Source: CAYMTV01 sp964393525
GTDB taxonomy: Bacteria; Patescibacteriota; Microgenomatia; Daviesbacterales; UBA10151
Assembly (NCBI GenBank): GCA_964393525.1
Contig: CAYMTV010000002.1
Location: 29,398-93,397 of the forward strand
Direction: 5' to 3'
DNA length: 64,000 bases
A model generated the notes under the pieces. It was given only the letters and a program-made list of their open reading frames with translations, did no database searches and was not told where the DNA came from. Shown piece by piece: positions 23,966 to 32,426 of the stretch; position 1 is the first letter of the stretch; every line of letters starts with the position of its first letter. The translations under genes were made by a program, and so were the position numbers.

Positions 23966-24836
23966 TTAAAAGAACCTTTCCATAAATCAAAGCTTTTTCT
24001 TTTTTCCCGGTTAATAAGAAAGCAATTGCCCGTAAAATGATTGCAGCGTAAACAAATATTCTTACGAAAAAACCTGCGATCAATCCAAAATTTTCGTTAT
24101 AAAATCTTATCAGGCCCTGAAATTCTCCCTTCCATTGGGAGAGTCTTGGGTTTTTAGAGCTTGCTCCGCTGATGTGTTTTATCCTTACTTTAGGATTGAT
24201 CATTATTCTGTAACCTACTTTCTTTGCCCTGAAACACAAATCAACATCTTCAAAATACATAAAGTAGTTTTCATTAAAGTAGCCTATCCGATCGAGTATT
24301 TTTTTTCTTGCAAACATAAATGTTCCTCCAACCCAATCAACATCTTTGGCTTTTTGGTAATACTCATTATCAACCCTGTGGAAATTAGGAAAATTTTTAA
24401 AGTCTAAATTAAAAAGCCATGTAAAAAGGGCTACCCCAAAGGGTAAATCCCCACCGTTGGAATCAAGCCCCCCTTTTTGGTCTAACAATATACAACTGCT
24501 AATTGCACAATCTGGATTAGCATCCATAAATTTAACCATCTCCTGTACTTCAATGCTTCCAAATTCCGTATCCGGATTTAATATTAATACATAATCATCG
24601 GTGATTTTTTTTAAAATTTTGTTTTGACCTTTTGCAAAGCCAAGGTTTTCCCGGCTTTCTATTAATCCGACATCAGAGAATTCTTTCTTTAACATCTCAA
24701 CGCTTCCATCGGAAGAGTTATTATCCAAAACCCAAATATTTAGCTTTTGTGATATTTGCTGTTTTTTTAACTGCTTTAGGCAATTTTTCAAAAAATCTTT
24801 GGTATTAAACTCGACAATCGATACTCCAACCGGCAT
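23958..24836 (-). CDS. GT2-family glycosyltransferase
   Basis: A 292-residue GT-A enzyme: VGVSIVEFNTKDFLKNCLKQL, VLDNNSSDGSVEML, NLGFAKGQN, LILNPDTEF and FNENYFMYFEDVDLCFRAKKVGYRI, which give the metal-binding and catalytic blocks of the rhamnosyltransferase-like GT2 group. The C-terminus (LIAGFFVRIFVYAAIILRAIAFLL) is hydrophobic and probably membrane-associated. It overlaps the downstream polymerase gene by 8 bases and the upstream 189-residue unknown by one base. Confidence 0.92.
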   Translation of the reverse strand: MPVGVSIVEFNTKDFLKNCLKQLKKQQISQKLNIWVLDNNSSDGSVEMLKKEFSDVGLIESRENLGFAKGQNKILKKITDDYVLILNPDTEFGSIEVQEMVKFMDANPDCAISSCILLDQKGGLDSNGGDLPFGVALFTWLFNLDFKNFPNFHRVDNEYYQKAKDVDWVGGTFMFARKKILDRIGYFNENYFMYFEDVDLCFRAKKVGYRIMINPKVRIKHISGASSKNPRLSQWKGEFQGLIRFYNENFGLIAGFFVRIFVYAAIILRAIAFLLTGKKEKALIYGKVLLNV

Positions 24837-25405
24837 TAATATTCCCTCCAGGATTTAATAAACAATTTATAGAGGGCTATCCCTGTCATCCAAATTCCAA
24901 CATAAACAATTATCCTGGCAAAGGGAGAAGAGGGGTAATATCTTAAGGTTGTTTTTGAATTGTAAAATACTCCGTCTATGTGGATAGTATCGCTGTAAAA
25001 ACTGTGAGGAATATGTTGGAGATCATTTAAAACTTTTATGTCAAGTCCGCCGACAAAAATAGAATCTCTTAGTGGATACGTATATTCCTCAAGGAAAGTG
25101 GTTTTTAGCTGGTCTCTGATATAAGTATAAGCGTATTCTGGCGGATGATTTAACTTAATAGCAGGAATAAAGAAAGGCCAAAAATTACTTAACTGGTAGT
25201 GTCTTTTATAAAGACTAGTTATTTCTTCGCGCCTCCAAAAAGAATAATAGGCTGAAACATTTGGAATTTGGATAGTATCACCCTCCTCATTTGACTTTAA
25301 AGAATCCGGTATAGGAGGAAAATTATCAATTGAAGTGGGTCCTGGATATAAGATATAGATGAAACCAACAATAAATATCAGCCTTAATATGATTTTTCTT
25401 ACCAT
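24836..25405 (-). CDS. Small membrane protein of unknown function
   Basis: Not recognised. The 189-residue protein has a membrane segment at each end (IILRLIFIVGFIYILYPGP near the N-terminus and IIVYVGIWMTGIALYKLFI near the C-terminus) with about 130 external or cytoplasmic residues rich in Tyr, His and Pro between them. Its ATG overlaps the TAA of a remnant tail that repeats the end of the upstream acyltransferase, so it was once coupled to a full gene there. Its place among glycosyltransferases suggests a role in glycan assembly, by context only. Confidence 0.7.
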   Translation of the reverse strand: MVRKIILRLIFIVGFIYILYPGPTSIDNFPPIPDSLKSNEEGDTIQIPNVSAYYSFWRREEITSLYKRHYQLSNFWPFFIPAIKLNHPPEYAYTYIRDQLKTTFLEEYTYPLRDSIFVGGLDIKVLNDLQHIPHSFYSDTIHIDGVFYNSKTTLRYYPSSPFARIIVYVGIWMTGIALYKLFIKSWREY

Positions 25406-25447
25406 TATTGAAAAAGTCTAGCTCTTCCCAATTTATAATTAGGATTT
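25405..25447 (-). pseudogene. Remnant: duplicated tail of the acyltransferase gene
   Basis: On the minus strand this encodes NPNYKLGRARLFQ and a stop, nearly identical to the real C-terminus (NPTYKLGRARLFQ) of the gene ending at 25478. About ten of 45 bases differ over the paired units, but only one changes a residue. This pattern implies that the second tail diverged while still coding, as the end of a lost paralogue, not as a fresh duplicate. No start codon or upstream body remains. Confidence 0.65.
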
Positions 25448-25477
25448 TTACTTTTGCGTGGCAAAAGAAGAATCCAA

Positions 25478-26128
25478 CTATTGGAATAGACGAGCTCTAC
25501 CTAGTTTATAAGTAGGATTCTTATTATTTCTTTCACCAATCACTTTCGCCGGGACTCCACCAACTATCTTAAAGTTTTCTACATCTTTTGTGACAACCGC
25601 TCCTGCGCCAACAACTGCACCTTTGCCAATTTTAACTCCGGGCAAAATTATCACTTTGGGGCCGATAAAAACATAATCACCAATTTCAACCGGAGCGGTT
25701 ATCGGATGAAAATCTTCCGAGTGGATATCGTGCTCGGAATTATAAATCATTACATCTGAGGCAATATCAACATAGTTACCAATTGTCAATTTATCTCTTC
25801 CATCCAAAAAAGCATTCTGTCCGATAATGCTTCCCTCACCAATTGAGATATTTGAAGGGTAAAAAAATTGCGTTCCCATGTGAATGTGAGCACCCTTTCC
25901 AATTTGGACTCCATCCAGTGTGTAAAATATCCACCTAGCCCAAAAAATTGGTATAAATCCAATAAGTCTTAAGATAAACAGCTCAATATCCAAAAGATAG
26001 TTATAAAACCTGTTAAAAACCTTGATAATGGCCTGACTAAACTTTAACTCTTTTCCTCCTTTGTCTTTGAAGACAATTTTTGGAATAAAGTTATTGAAGC
26101 TTAACGATACGTTTTCCGAAAAAAACAT
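25478..26128 (-). CDS. Left-handed beta-helix (hexapeptide) acyltransferase
   Basis: A 216-residue protein with hexapeptide repeats from about residue 72: GVQIGKGAHIHMGTQF, NISIGEGSIIGQNAFL, GDYVFIGPKVIILPGVKIGKGAVVGAGAVVTKDV and IVGGVPAKVIGERN. These are the marks of the LbetaH acetyltransferase fold using acetyl-CoA. YNSEHDIHSEDFHPI contains the catalytic-type histidine loop of the maltose/galactoside O-acetyltransferase group. The first 70 residues include a hydrophobic stretch (LFILRLIGFIPIFWARWIFY) that may hold it to the membrane. It probably O- or N-acetylates a sugar of the glycan made by its neighbours. Confidence 0.88.
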   Translation of the reverse strand: MFFSENVSLSFNNFIPKIVFKDKGGKELKFSQAIIKVFNRFYNYLLDIELFILRLIGFIPIFWARWIFYTLDGVQIGKGAHIHMGTQFFYPSNISIGEGSIIGQNAFLDGRDKLTIGNYVDIASDVMIYNSEHDIHSEDFHPITAPVEIGDYVFIGPKVIILPGVKIGKGAVVGAGAVVTKDVENFKIVGGVPAKVIGERNNKNPTYKLGRARLFQ

Positions 26129-26168
26129 TATATATAGTTTACCCCTCTAACCAATTATAAGGCAAGGA

Positions 26169-27056
26169 TCATGGAAGATTCTTGAATTTATTTAATATTT
26201 CCTCATCGCTTAAAACCATTTCTTTTTTTTCTTTAGCTCGGGCTTCTGAGATTTTTGGATATTTATTTAATGCGCTAATAAAAGTAAGCCAGTAACTAGG
26301 GTTTAAAAACAGTTTTCTTAAAAGGGCTATCAGATGTTTATTTATCATATTTTTACTGGTGATATTTTTCCAGATAAACAAAAGCTGATTTCTTTGAGCT
26401 ATTTTTGAGATATACTCTTTCGAAAAATTCTGCGCTATAACTCCCGGATGCCTGTAATGTTCAACTTGGGCTTTAGGTTCCCAAAGGTTAATATATCCTC
26501 TTTTAACAGCCCGATAGCCCAAATCTACATCTTCCTCATAAAACGGATTAAATACTTCATCCAGTCCACCTAATTTTTCCCATAAATCCTTCCGAAATAT
26601 TCCACTGCCACCGGAAGACCAAAGTGTTTCATGGGTTTCTAGCTTTTCTCCATGTTCCGCTTGAAAGTGCCAGAAGAATCCATCTGTAAAACGTGCCCAT
26701 GACCAATTTCCCTCGGTATTGCAGCTAACCGAGAAGACTTTTGGGTTGTCAAAATGGTTAATAACTTCATTTAAACAATCTTTCTTGGGTACTGCATCTG
26801 TATTGAGAAGAAATACAAAATCTGCCCTAGCATTTTTTACTCCTACATTTACCGTGGAAGCAAACCCTTCATTCTTATTTTTTTGTATGAGTTTAATTTG
26901 AGGATATCTAGTTTGCAAAAAATTAACACTATCATCTGTTGATTTATCATCAACAACAATTACCTCATCCACTCCTTCAACCTCTAAAACCTGTGGCAAG
27001 TTTTTTTCAAGCTTATCCTTCCCATTCCAGTTTGGGATTACTATTGATGCATTCAT
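26169..27056 (-). CDS. GT2-family glycosyltransferase
   Basis: A 295-residue GT-A enzyme: ASIVIPNWNGKDKLEKNLPQVL, VIVVDDKSTDDSV, NEGFASTVNVGV, VFLLNTDAVP (DxD-like) and FNPFYEEDVDLGYRAVKRGYINLWEP, giving the EEDVDL catalytic block. The motif order fits the rhamnosyltransferase-like group. Its start overlaps the stop of the upstream GT4 gene by four bases, indicating coupling. A gap of 40 bases separates it from the acyltransferase. Confidence 0.92.
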   Translation of the reverse strand: MNASIVIPNWNGKDKLEKNLPQVLEVEGVDEVIVVDDKSTDDSVNFLQTRYPQIKLIQKNKNEGFASTVNVGVKNARADFVFLLNTDAVPKKDCLNEVINHFDNPKVFSVSCNTEGNWSWARFTDGFFWHFQAEHGEKLETHETLWSSGGSGIFRKDLWEKLGGLDEVFNPFYEEDVDLGYRAVKRGYINLWEPKAQVEHYRHPGVIAQNFSKEYISKIAQRNQLLFIWKNITSKNMINKHLIALLRKLFLNPSYWLTFISALNKYPKISEARAKEKKEMVLSDEEILNKFKNLP

Positions 27057-28168
27057 ACTGACTTAAGCACTTGAATTACCTCCTTGGCCATTTTTTTGAA
27101 AGAGAACTTTTTCGCCCTTTCTAAACCTAACTTTGATAATTTATCTCTAAGTTTTTTATCCGTTGATATGGTTCGGATTGCCTGCTCTATTTGGTCTGCC
27201 GAGTCGGGATTTACCAGTAGACCAGCGTTTCCAATAACCTCAGGCAGGGATGAAACGTTAGATGCAATGACCGGAGTTCCACAGGCCATAGCTTCAATAA
27301 CAGGTATTCCAAAACCCTCCCATAAAGAAGGCAATATGAAAGCTTCTGCGCCATTTATTAAGTAAGGCATCTTGCTGTCTGGGACAAAGCCTGTAAAAAC
27401 AACCTTTTCTTCTATCCCGAGCTCTTTTGGCCTACTTAAAATTTCATCATACATCCAACCTTCTTTCCCATCTCCTTTGGCTTTGCCTACTATTACCAGT
27501 TTTAAGTTCTCAATATTCTTGAAAGACTCTATCAATTTTATAATATTTTTTTTTGGTTGGACTGTCCCTATGAAAATAATATACTTTCCCTCAATTCCAT
27601 AGCTTCTCTTAACTTGATTAACCTCATCTGAATCATTAATTGGCATATAAATTGAATTGTCATATCCTGGGTAAGCCACGGTTATCTTTTCCTTGGGAAT
27701 TTTGTAGTTTTTTAGTAAGTCTTTTTTTGTAGAATTTGAAATTGTAATTATGTGTGATGAATTTAATATAGAATATTTCGTCCAGTTTATGAGCTTATAC
27801 AAATCTTTTTTTTGAAAAGTTTGCGGAAAATGTAAAAAAGCCAGATCAAAAATTGTGCAAACTCTCTTAATATTCGTTATGTTAGGGATATAATGCGTAG
27901 GTGAAAAGAAAACATGAGGTTTATTCTTAGTAAACTTAATTTTTAAGGGTAAGGCGAGTCTGGTCCAGAAAAATTTTGGTTTTAGAACTTCATACTTAAA
28001 CCCTTCTCTTGGAGCAGGCATGTCTAAAACGGGTTTATCCGGCAAAAACACCGTATAATCGTTTTCCAAATCATTCGCCTCAAAGGTTCGAATTAGTTCA
28101 TAAGCTATTTGGCCTGATCCAAGCCTTTGAGAAACATTTGCTTCATATCCATCGACCCAAATATTCAT
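27053..28168 (-). CDS. GT4-family glycosyltransferase
   Basis: A 371-residue GT-B enzyme beginning MNIWVDGYEANVSQRLGSGQIAYELI. RVCTIFDLAFLHFPQTF and IITISNSTKKDLLKNYKIP mark the acceptor domain; YIIFIGTVQPKKNIIKLIESF and PSLWEGFGIPVIEAMACGTPVIASNVSSLPEVIG, with the E-x7-E signature, mark the donor domain. It overlaps its neighbours by four bases on each side. The next gene upstream is a tandem paralogue that now carries a premature stop. Confidence 0.93.
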   Translation of the reverse strand: MNIWVDGYEANVSQRLGSGQIAYELIRTFEANDLENDYTVFLPDKPVLDMPAPREGFKYEVLKPKFFWTRLALPLKIKFTKNKPHVFFSPTHYIPNITNIKRVCTIFDLAFLHFPQTFQKKDLYKLINWTKYSILNSSHIITISNSTKKDLLKNYKIPKEKITVAYPGYDNSIYMPINDSDEVNQVKRSYGIEGKYIIFIGTVQPKKNIIKLIESFKNIENLKLVIVGKAKGDGKEGWMYDEILSRPKELGIEEKVVFTGFVPDSKMPYLINGAEAFILPSLWEGFGIPVIEAMACGTPVIASNVSSLPEVIGNAGLLVNPDSADQIEQAIRTISTDKKLRDKLSKLGLERAKKFSFKKMAKEVIQVLKSV

Positions 28169-29169
28169 TTTATTAAACTCCTGTACAAGCTGGCAGTTTC
28201 TTCAGCGCATTTTTCCCAACTAAAGAACTTAGCACGTTCCTCCCCTTTTTTTATTACAAAATCTTTTTCGCTTATAGCCTCTTCTATTCCTTTTTTAATT
28301 TGGCTCAGATCTGTGGGATCTACAATTATTGCCGCGTCTCCCGCAATCTCAGGCATTGATGAAACATTGGAGGTAACCACCGGACATCTGCAAGCCATTG
28401 CTTCAATTATTGGCAAACCAAAACCTTCATATAAAGTTGTATAGACTAAGCAATCGGCAGAAGAATATAATAGTGGCGTGTCATCTGCCGGAATGTAGGG
28501 TAAATCTTCACCCATTATCACTAAATTATAACCATCAGATGCTTGTTTGATCCTTCTTAAATTTTTTCTTTCTCCGATTCCCCCTATTGCTAAAATAAAA
28601 TGTTCCGGTAAGCTATATTTTTTCTTAAACTCAAAAACTTTGCGCTCGGGTTGAGGTTTATATATCTCTGAGACCCCCTCATAGATTATTACAATCTTTT
28701 CCCCAGGAATATTGGAAACTGACATTAAATCTTTTTTAGTACTTTCTGAAACTGCTATTACCATATCGATTTCTTTTTCTACTATTTTTAACCTTGTTTT
28801 ATGAACTTCGGAAATTTTGGGATGAGACCAGTTTGGGAATTTTATTGGTACAAGGTCGTGATAGGTTGTTACTTTTTTTGCTTTGGTTTTTGGTTGAGTT
28901 CATTCGGAGCTGTGGAAAATATCATTATTGCCAACAAATGATCCTATTGGAAATTTGCGGTATTTGTTAAACAGAATTTCAAGCAGTGTCGGCGGCATTG
29001 GAAATTTTGCCACATTTTTAAGACTTCCTTTGTATGGCTTTCGGAGGGACGAATAAAAGAATTTCATTTGAAAATCCCTAATCCTTGACAGTTGTTCTGC
29101 AAGTTTATCGGTGTATACACCTACTCCCCCGCCATGGGCACTTTGTGAGATGTCAAATCCTACTACCAT
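28165..29169 (-). pseudogene. GT4 glycosyltransferase interrupted by one in-frame TGA
   Basis: The frame from the ATG at 29169 to the stop at 28165 would give a normal GT4 enzyme of about 334 residues. It starts VVGFDISQSAHGGGVGVYT, passes VTTYHDLVPIKFPNWSHP and VIAVSESTKKDL, and ends with YEGFGLPIIEAMACRCPVV and a complete C-terminus. The only defect is a TGA at 28900-28902, within the context HSSE-stop-TQPKTKA. Relatives have Trp here (HSSDWTQP), so TGG to TGA by one base is the simplest reading. No other damage is seen, so the mutation is recent, a sequencing error, or read through. A TACAAT lies 7 nt before the ATG. Confidence 0.8.
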
Positions 29170-29176
29170 ATTGTTA

Positions 29177-29182
29177 ATTGTA
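29177..29182 (-). promoter_or_regulatory. Possible -10 box (TACAAT) 7 nt before a GT4 gene
   Basis: The minus strand reads TACAAT, seven bases, then the ATG at 29169, in the 21-base gap after the upstream gene. No -35 is clear. It fits the window-wide leaderless geometry. Confidence 0.3.
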
Positions 29183-29190
29183 TCAAAGCG

Positions 29191-31035
29191 TTAGACTATT
29201 GGCTTAATATGCATTGGATCTGCCAAAAAAATTGATGTTAAATGCCAAATGTATAGCAAAATAAAAAACCCAACTAATACATTTCTTAATCTTTTGGGAA
29301 GCTTCATTAAAACAATTGCAAAAATAGCCCCAAGTATAATATGTATGGCAGGATACAAAATCACACTGAAAAACATACTATCAAACAACTTTGCCGGATT
29401 TAACCTTAAGAAAGCTGCTGCCTGAAAAGAGGGAAAATCCTGATTTACAAATATTATTTTTAGTGGCTTTTCAAAAGCGATTCCTATAAATCTTAATGCA
29501 TCAATGGCAAACCCAAAGTAATAAATATTTGATAACTGAATATACCGTAAAGATTGAATTACAGGATCCAACCCAAATGACAACGGTATAAACCAAACAG
29601 TAAATCTCCTAAATTTAATTGTAATCAAGATTATCGTTAATAGACTTGTTAAAAACAGAATTATTTTAAAAAGAATAGGAAAAGGAAGCTGTGGTCCAAA
29701 GAAAACTGTCCACCCATATAAGTTAAAAGACCTAAAAATTAGTCCAAATGAGGCAAAAGCAAACATTACACCCAAAAACCATAACAAAAATCTTTTTTTA
29801 ATAACCGCATAAGCAAAAGTTAACACCAAAATCAAAATAAAAATAAAATTATAATCTTCGGTATTTTTCTGTTGGAGTTTTAGAGGCAGTCTCCGGTCCA
29901 GGAAATTGCTTTTATCAGGCAAAAAATAATCACTAAAGGATATATTCTGCTCATAGTTTATGAATTCTTTATGAAAAATGCTTTTACGAAGATTTGGATT
30001 TAGTTCCCAAACAGCCTCATTAAGTTGAATTTTTGCCGTCTTTGGAAAGTCCTGAAAAATTCCTTTATACTCATCATAAAATTTTGATAAGGTAACTGCT
30101 TTTAAATTACTGATTTCCTTTAATGATTCAAGCTGTTTTGCATATTCACCTATATAGCCTACACTTTCAATTCCTGTTTCCAAACCCACTGTTATTTGAC
30201 CTATTTTATTTTCACAACTTAAATAAGAATTAACCAGTCGCAAGAAGTAACCTGTATCCTTGCCTTGTCTTATATAATCATTTGCCTGGAGAGAGTAATT
30301 TGAAAACTTGGGTCCATCCCCATAAGCTAAAAAAGAATCTCTTTGCGCCCATTGAAGAATTACAACGTCTTGCTTGACCTTCAAGTTACTGACAGGAGTC
30401 AAGATGTTTGCTCTAGATGGATAGTATGGCACTCCCCACCACTGCCCCCAGACACCGTAATTATCGGTTGTCTTCTGATCGGCTACAATCATAGCCGCTT
30501 TAATACCAAACTTTTCTTTTAAATAATTAAGGGAATACGAATCTATCCACCAGGCCCCGACAGATTTCGGAAAATATCCAAACTTATCTTTAAACTCTCT
30601 AAATAACTCATCAATTAACTTCTTTCTTTCCGATTGCGTATAACCGGAAAGAAAAACAGCCTGCGGATAAAACCAGGCAACATCCTGCGGATAAATCACC
30701 CGCCCTTTTTCCGCCAAGTTTTTTGAAATTTCAAGAAAGACCCCTATTTCCTGTTTGTTGTTAAAAGTTTTGATTTTTGACAAAAGGGCTGCATCATTTA
30801 GCGTATCATATTGAACAAGCCAGGTTGCTTGGAAGTTGTATTTACTAATTAAATCGTACTGATCACTAATCGGTTTGAGGCTTTTATCAGTCCAGAGATC
30901 CCTCCCCCTAACCGGATTTACCAAGGTAAGGTATCTGTTAGGGCAACTAATATTTTCTTGTGCTTTAACAGTCGAAGAATTGACTAAAAGGACTACAGTA
31001 ATAAATATTGTGAGAAGTTTATTGCGCTTTTGCAT
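29191..31035 (-). CDS. Secreted polysaccharide-deacetylase-like domain fused to a membrane domain
   Basis: A 614-residue protein with a signal peptide (MQKRNKLLTIFITVVLLVNSSTVKA). The next 330 residues look like the (beta/alpha)-barrel glycoside hydrolase/deacetylase superfamily: LISKYNFQATWLVQYDTLND, QEIGVFLEIS, YPQDVAWFYPQAVFLSGYTQSERKKLIDELFREFKDKFGYFPKSVGAWWIDSYSLNYLKEKFGI. Family metal ligands (Asp-Asp and two His) are not obvious, so activity is uncertain. The C-terminal 230 residues contain six or seven membrane helices. The start overlaps the upstream GT-C gene by 17 bases. It may trim or bind the exported glycan, by inference. Confidence 0.65.
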   Translation of the reverse strand: MQKRNKLLTIFITVVLLVNSSTVKAQENISCPNRYLTLVNPVRGRDLWTDKSLKPISDQYDLISKYNFQATWLVQYDTLNDAALLSKIKTFNNKQEIGVFLEISKNLAEKGRVIYPQDVAWFYPQAVFLSGYTQSERKKLIDELFREFKDKFGYFPKSVGAWWIDSYSLNYLKEKFGIKAAMIVADQKTTDNYGVWGQWWGVPYYPSRANILTPVSNLKVKQDVVILQWAQRDSFLAYGDGPKFSNYSLQANDYIRQGKDTGYFLRLVNSYLSCENKIGQITVGLETGIESVGYIGEYAKQLESLKEISNLKAVTLSKFYDEYKGIFQDFPKTAKIQLNEAVWELNPNLRKSIFHKEFINYEQNISFSDYFLPDKSNFLDRRLPLKLQQKNTEDYNFIFILILVLTFAYAVIKKRFLLWFLGVMFAFASFGLIFRSFNLYGWTVFFGPQLPFPILFKIILFLTSLLTIILITIKFRRFTVWFIPLSFGLDPVIQSLRYIQLSNIYYFGFAIDALRFIGIAFEKPLKIIFVNQDFPSFQAAAFLRLNPAKLFDSMFFSVILYPAIHIILGAIFAIVLMKLPKRLRNVLVGFFILLYIWHLTSIFLADPMHIKPIV

Positions 31036-32425
31036 ATTGATGAATAAAACCTACTCCCCTAAAGTCATAAGTTTCTATTTTTTTGTATCCTAGAGATTGA
31101 AGCTGTTTTTCCAATAATCTTTCAGGGTCTGTAATACCTGCTAAATACTCAAATAAGTAAATTGGATTTTTACTCATATTGATTATTTTTAAATCTTGCA
31201 GAGTTTGAGCTGGAATTCTTTCTAACCCGGGGGTAGCAATCTTAGGATCTGTCTGGTAGTAGATTACGGGTGCTGGAATTTCATTATTCTCAAATATAAT
31301 TAAGGAGTTGGAATTTGCTTGCTGATTGATAAATTTAACAGCTCCTTTCCAATCCTCCCGATGAAACTTAGGGTTTAAAAGATACATCAGGCTGAAAAAT
31401 GACTGCATAACAATTAAAGCTACAAGCGCAATAATTCTAAGCTTGCCTCCCAGCCTTTCCAGACCAATTGAAACCAATAGATAAAATGCCGGAAGTATAA
31501 AAATAAACCTGAAATAAGAAAACACCGGAACAAAAAAAGATATTAAAAAGGCCAAAAGCGGAGGCACTATTAACCACAAAAAAATGTAATCCAACTCCAA
31601 GATCTTTTTCCTTACCTTTCCTAAAATCAACAAATAATTTATAGAGACAAACACGGAAACTAAAGCGTACAAAAACATGTTATCAAAAGACACTTTGCCA
31701 ATTAAACTTTTAACCCAAAGAAGTCCGATTTCTTTTATTCGAACCCCGCCAACCACTTCTTTCCAACCTGTCAAAGAACTTGCGGTAGTAATTCCTTGGG
31801 AAAACTGGTCTCGAAAAACCAAAATCCAGGGACTATAGATAATTAAACTTATTAAAAAAGCCTTTTGAACCTTTTGTATTTTTTGTTTTTCATGGAGCAA
31901 AAGATAAATGATTTGAGCAGGGAACAAAAAGTAAGCTACATAATCTGAGTAAAAGACTAGGGCTGAGGATAAAATATATCCTGTTAAAAATTTCAAATCA
32001 TTTTTTTTTAATAACTTGATAAAAAAATATGAAGAAAGGGATACTGCAAATGCGGCCAAGGAATAAGGCCTAGCCTCCTGGGAGTAATAAATATGCAGCG
32101 GGGCAATGGCCAAAAGCATACTCGAGAATATTCCAACTTTCTTAGAGAATTCTTTTCCACTCAGGTAAGTTATATATACTGTAGCTACCCCAAAAAAGAC
32201 GGGGAGCAATCTTATAATGACTTCTGAGTTATTAAGACGCACCCAAACCCAAAGTAATGCAAACCATAAAGGCGGATGAAAATCTCCTAATGGATATTTT
32301 GTAACAAAATCCCAAAAATTAAATCTTTGAGCATAAACCACATTTATTGCCTCATCAAACCATAAACTTTGATTTAAACTAATAACTCTGATGAAAAAAG
32401 CAAATATTAGTATTAGAAAAATCAT
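31019..32425 (-). CDS. ArnT/PMT-like polytopic glycosyltransferase (GT39 type)
   Basis: A 468-residue membrane protein with the classical first-loop motif LNQSLWFDEAINVVYA, where the Asp-Glu pair is catalytic in this class. GDFHPPLWFALLWVWVRL and LLAIAPLHIYYSQEARPYSLAAF are also typical of the group. A soluble C-terminal tail follows (HREDWKGAVKFINQQANSNSLIIFEN). It probably moves a sugar from a polyprenyl phosphate to a glycan or surface protein outside the membrane. It lies one base after the next GT-C gene upstream, in a run of three. Confidence 0.85.
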   Translation of the reverse strand: MIFLILIFAFFIRVISLNQSLWFDEAINVVYAQRFNFWDFVTKYPLGDFHPPLWFALLWVWVRLNNSEVIIRLLPVFFGVATVYITYLSGKEFSKKVGIFSSMLLAIAPLHIYYSQEARPYSLAAFAVSLSSYFFIKLLKKNDLKFLTGYILSSALVFYSDYVAYFLFPAQIIYLLLHEKQKIQKVQKAFLISLIIYSPWILVFRDQFSQGITTASSLTGWKEVVGGVRIKEIGLLWVKSLIGKVSFDNMFLYALVSVFVSINYLLILGKVRKKILELDYIFLWLIVPPLLAFLISFFVPVFSYFRFIFILPAFYLLVSIGLERLGGKLRIIALVALIVMQSFFSLMYLLNPKFHREDWKGAVKFINQQANSNSLIIFENNEIPAPVIYYQTDPKIATPGLERIPAQTLQDLKIINMSKNPIYLFEYLAGITDPERLLEKQLQSLGYKKIETYDFRGVGFIHQYAKAQ

Positions 32426-32426
32426 A

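Noticed and set aside
28900..28902. Recoding of UGA as Trp or Gly, as in some Candidate Phyla Radiation lineages.
   Set aside because: TGA ends several complete genes here, including mraZ and pbp, and Trp is written TGG throughout; one internal TGA does not support an altered code.
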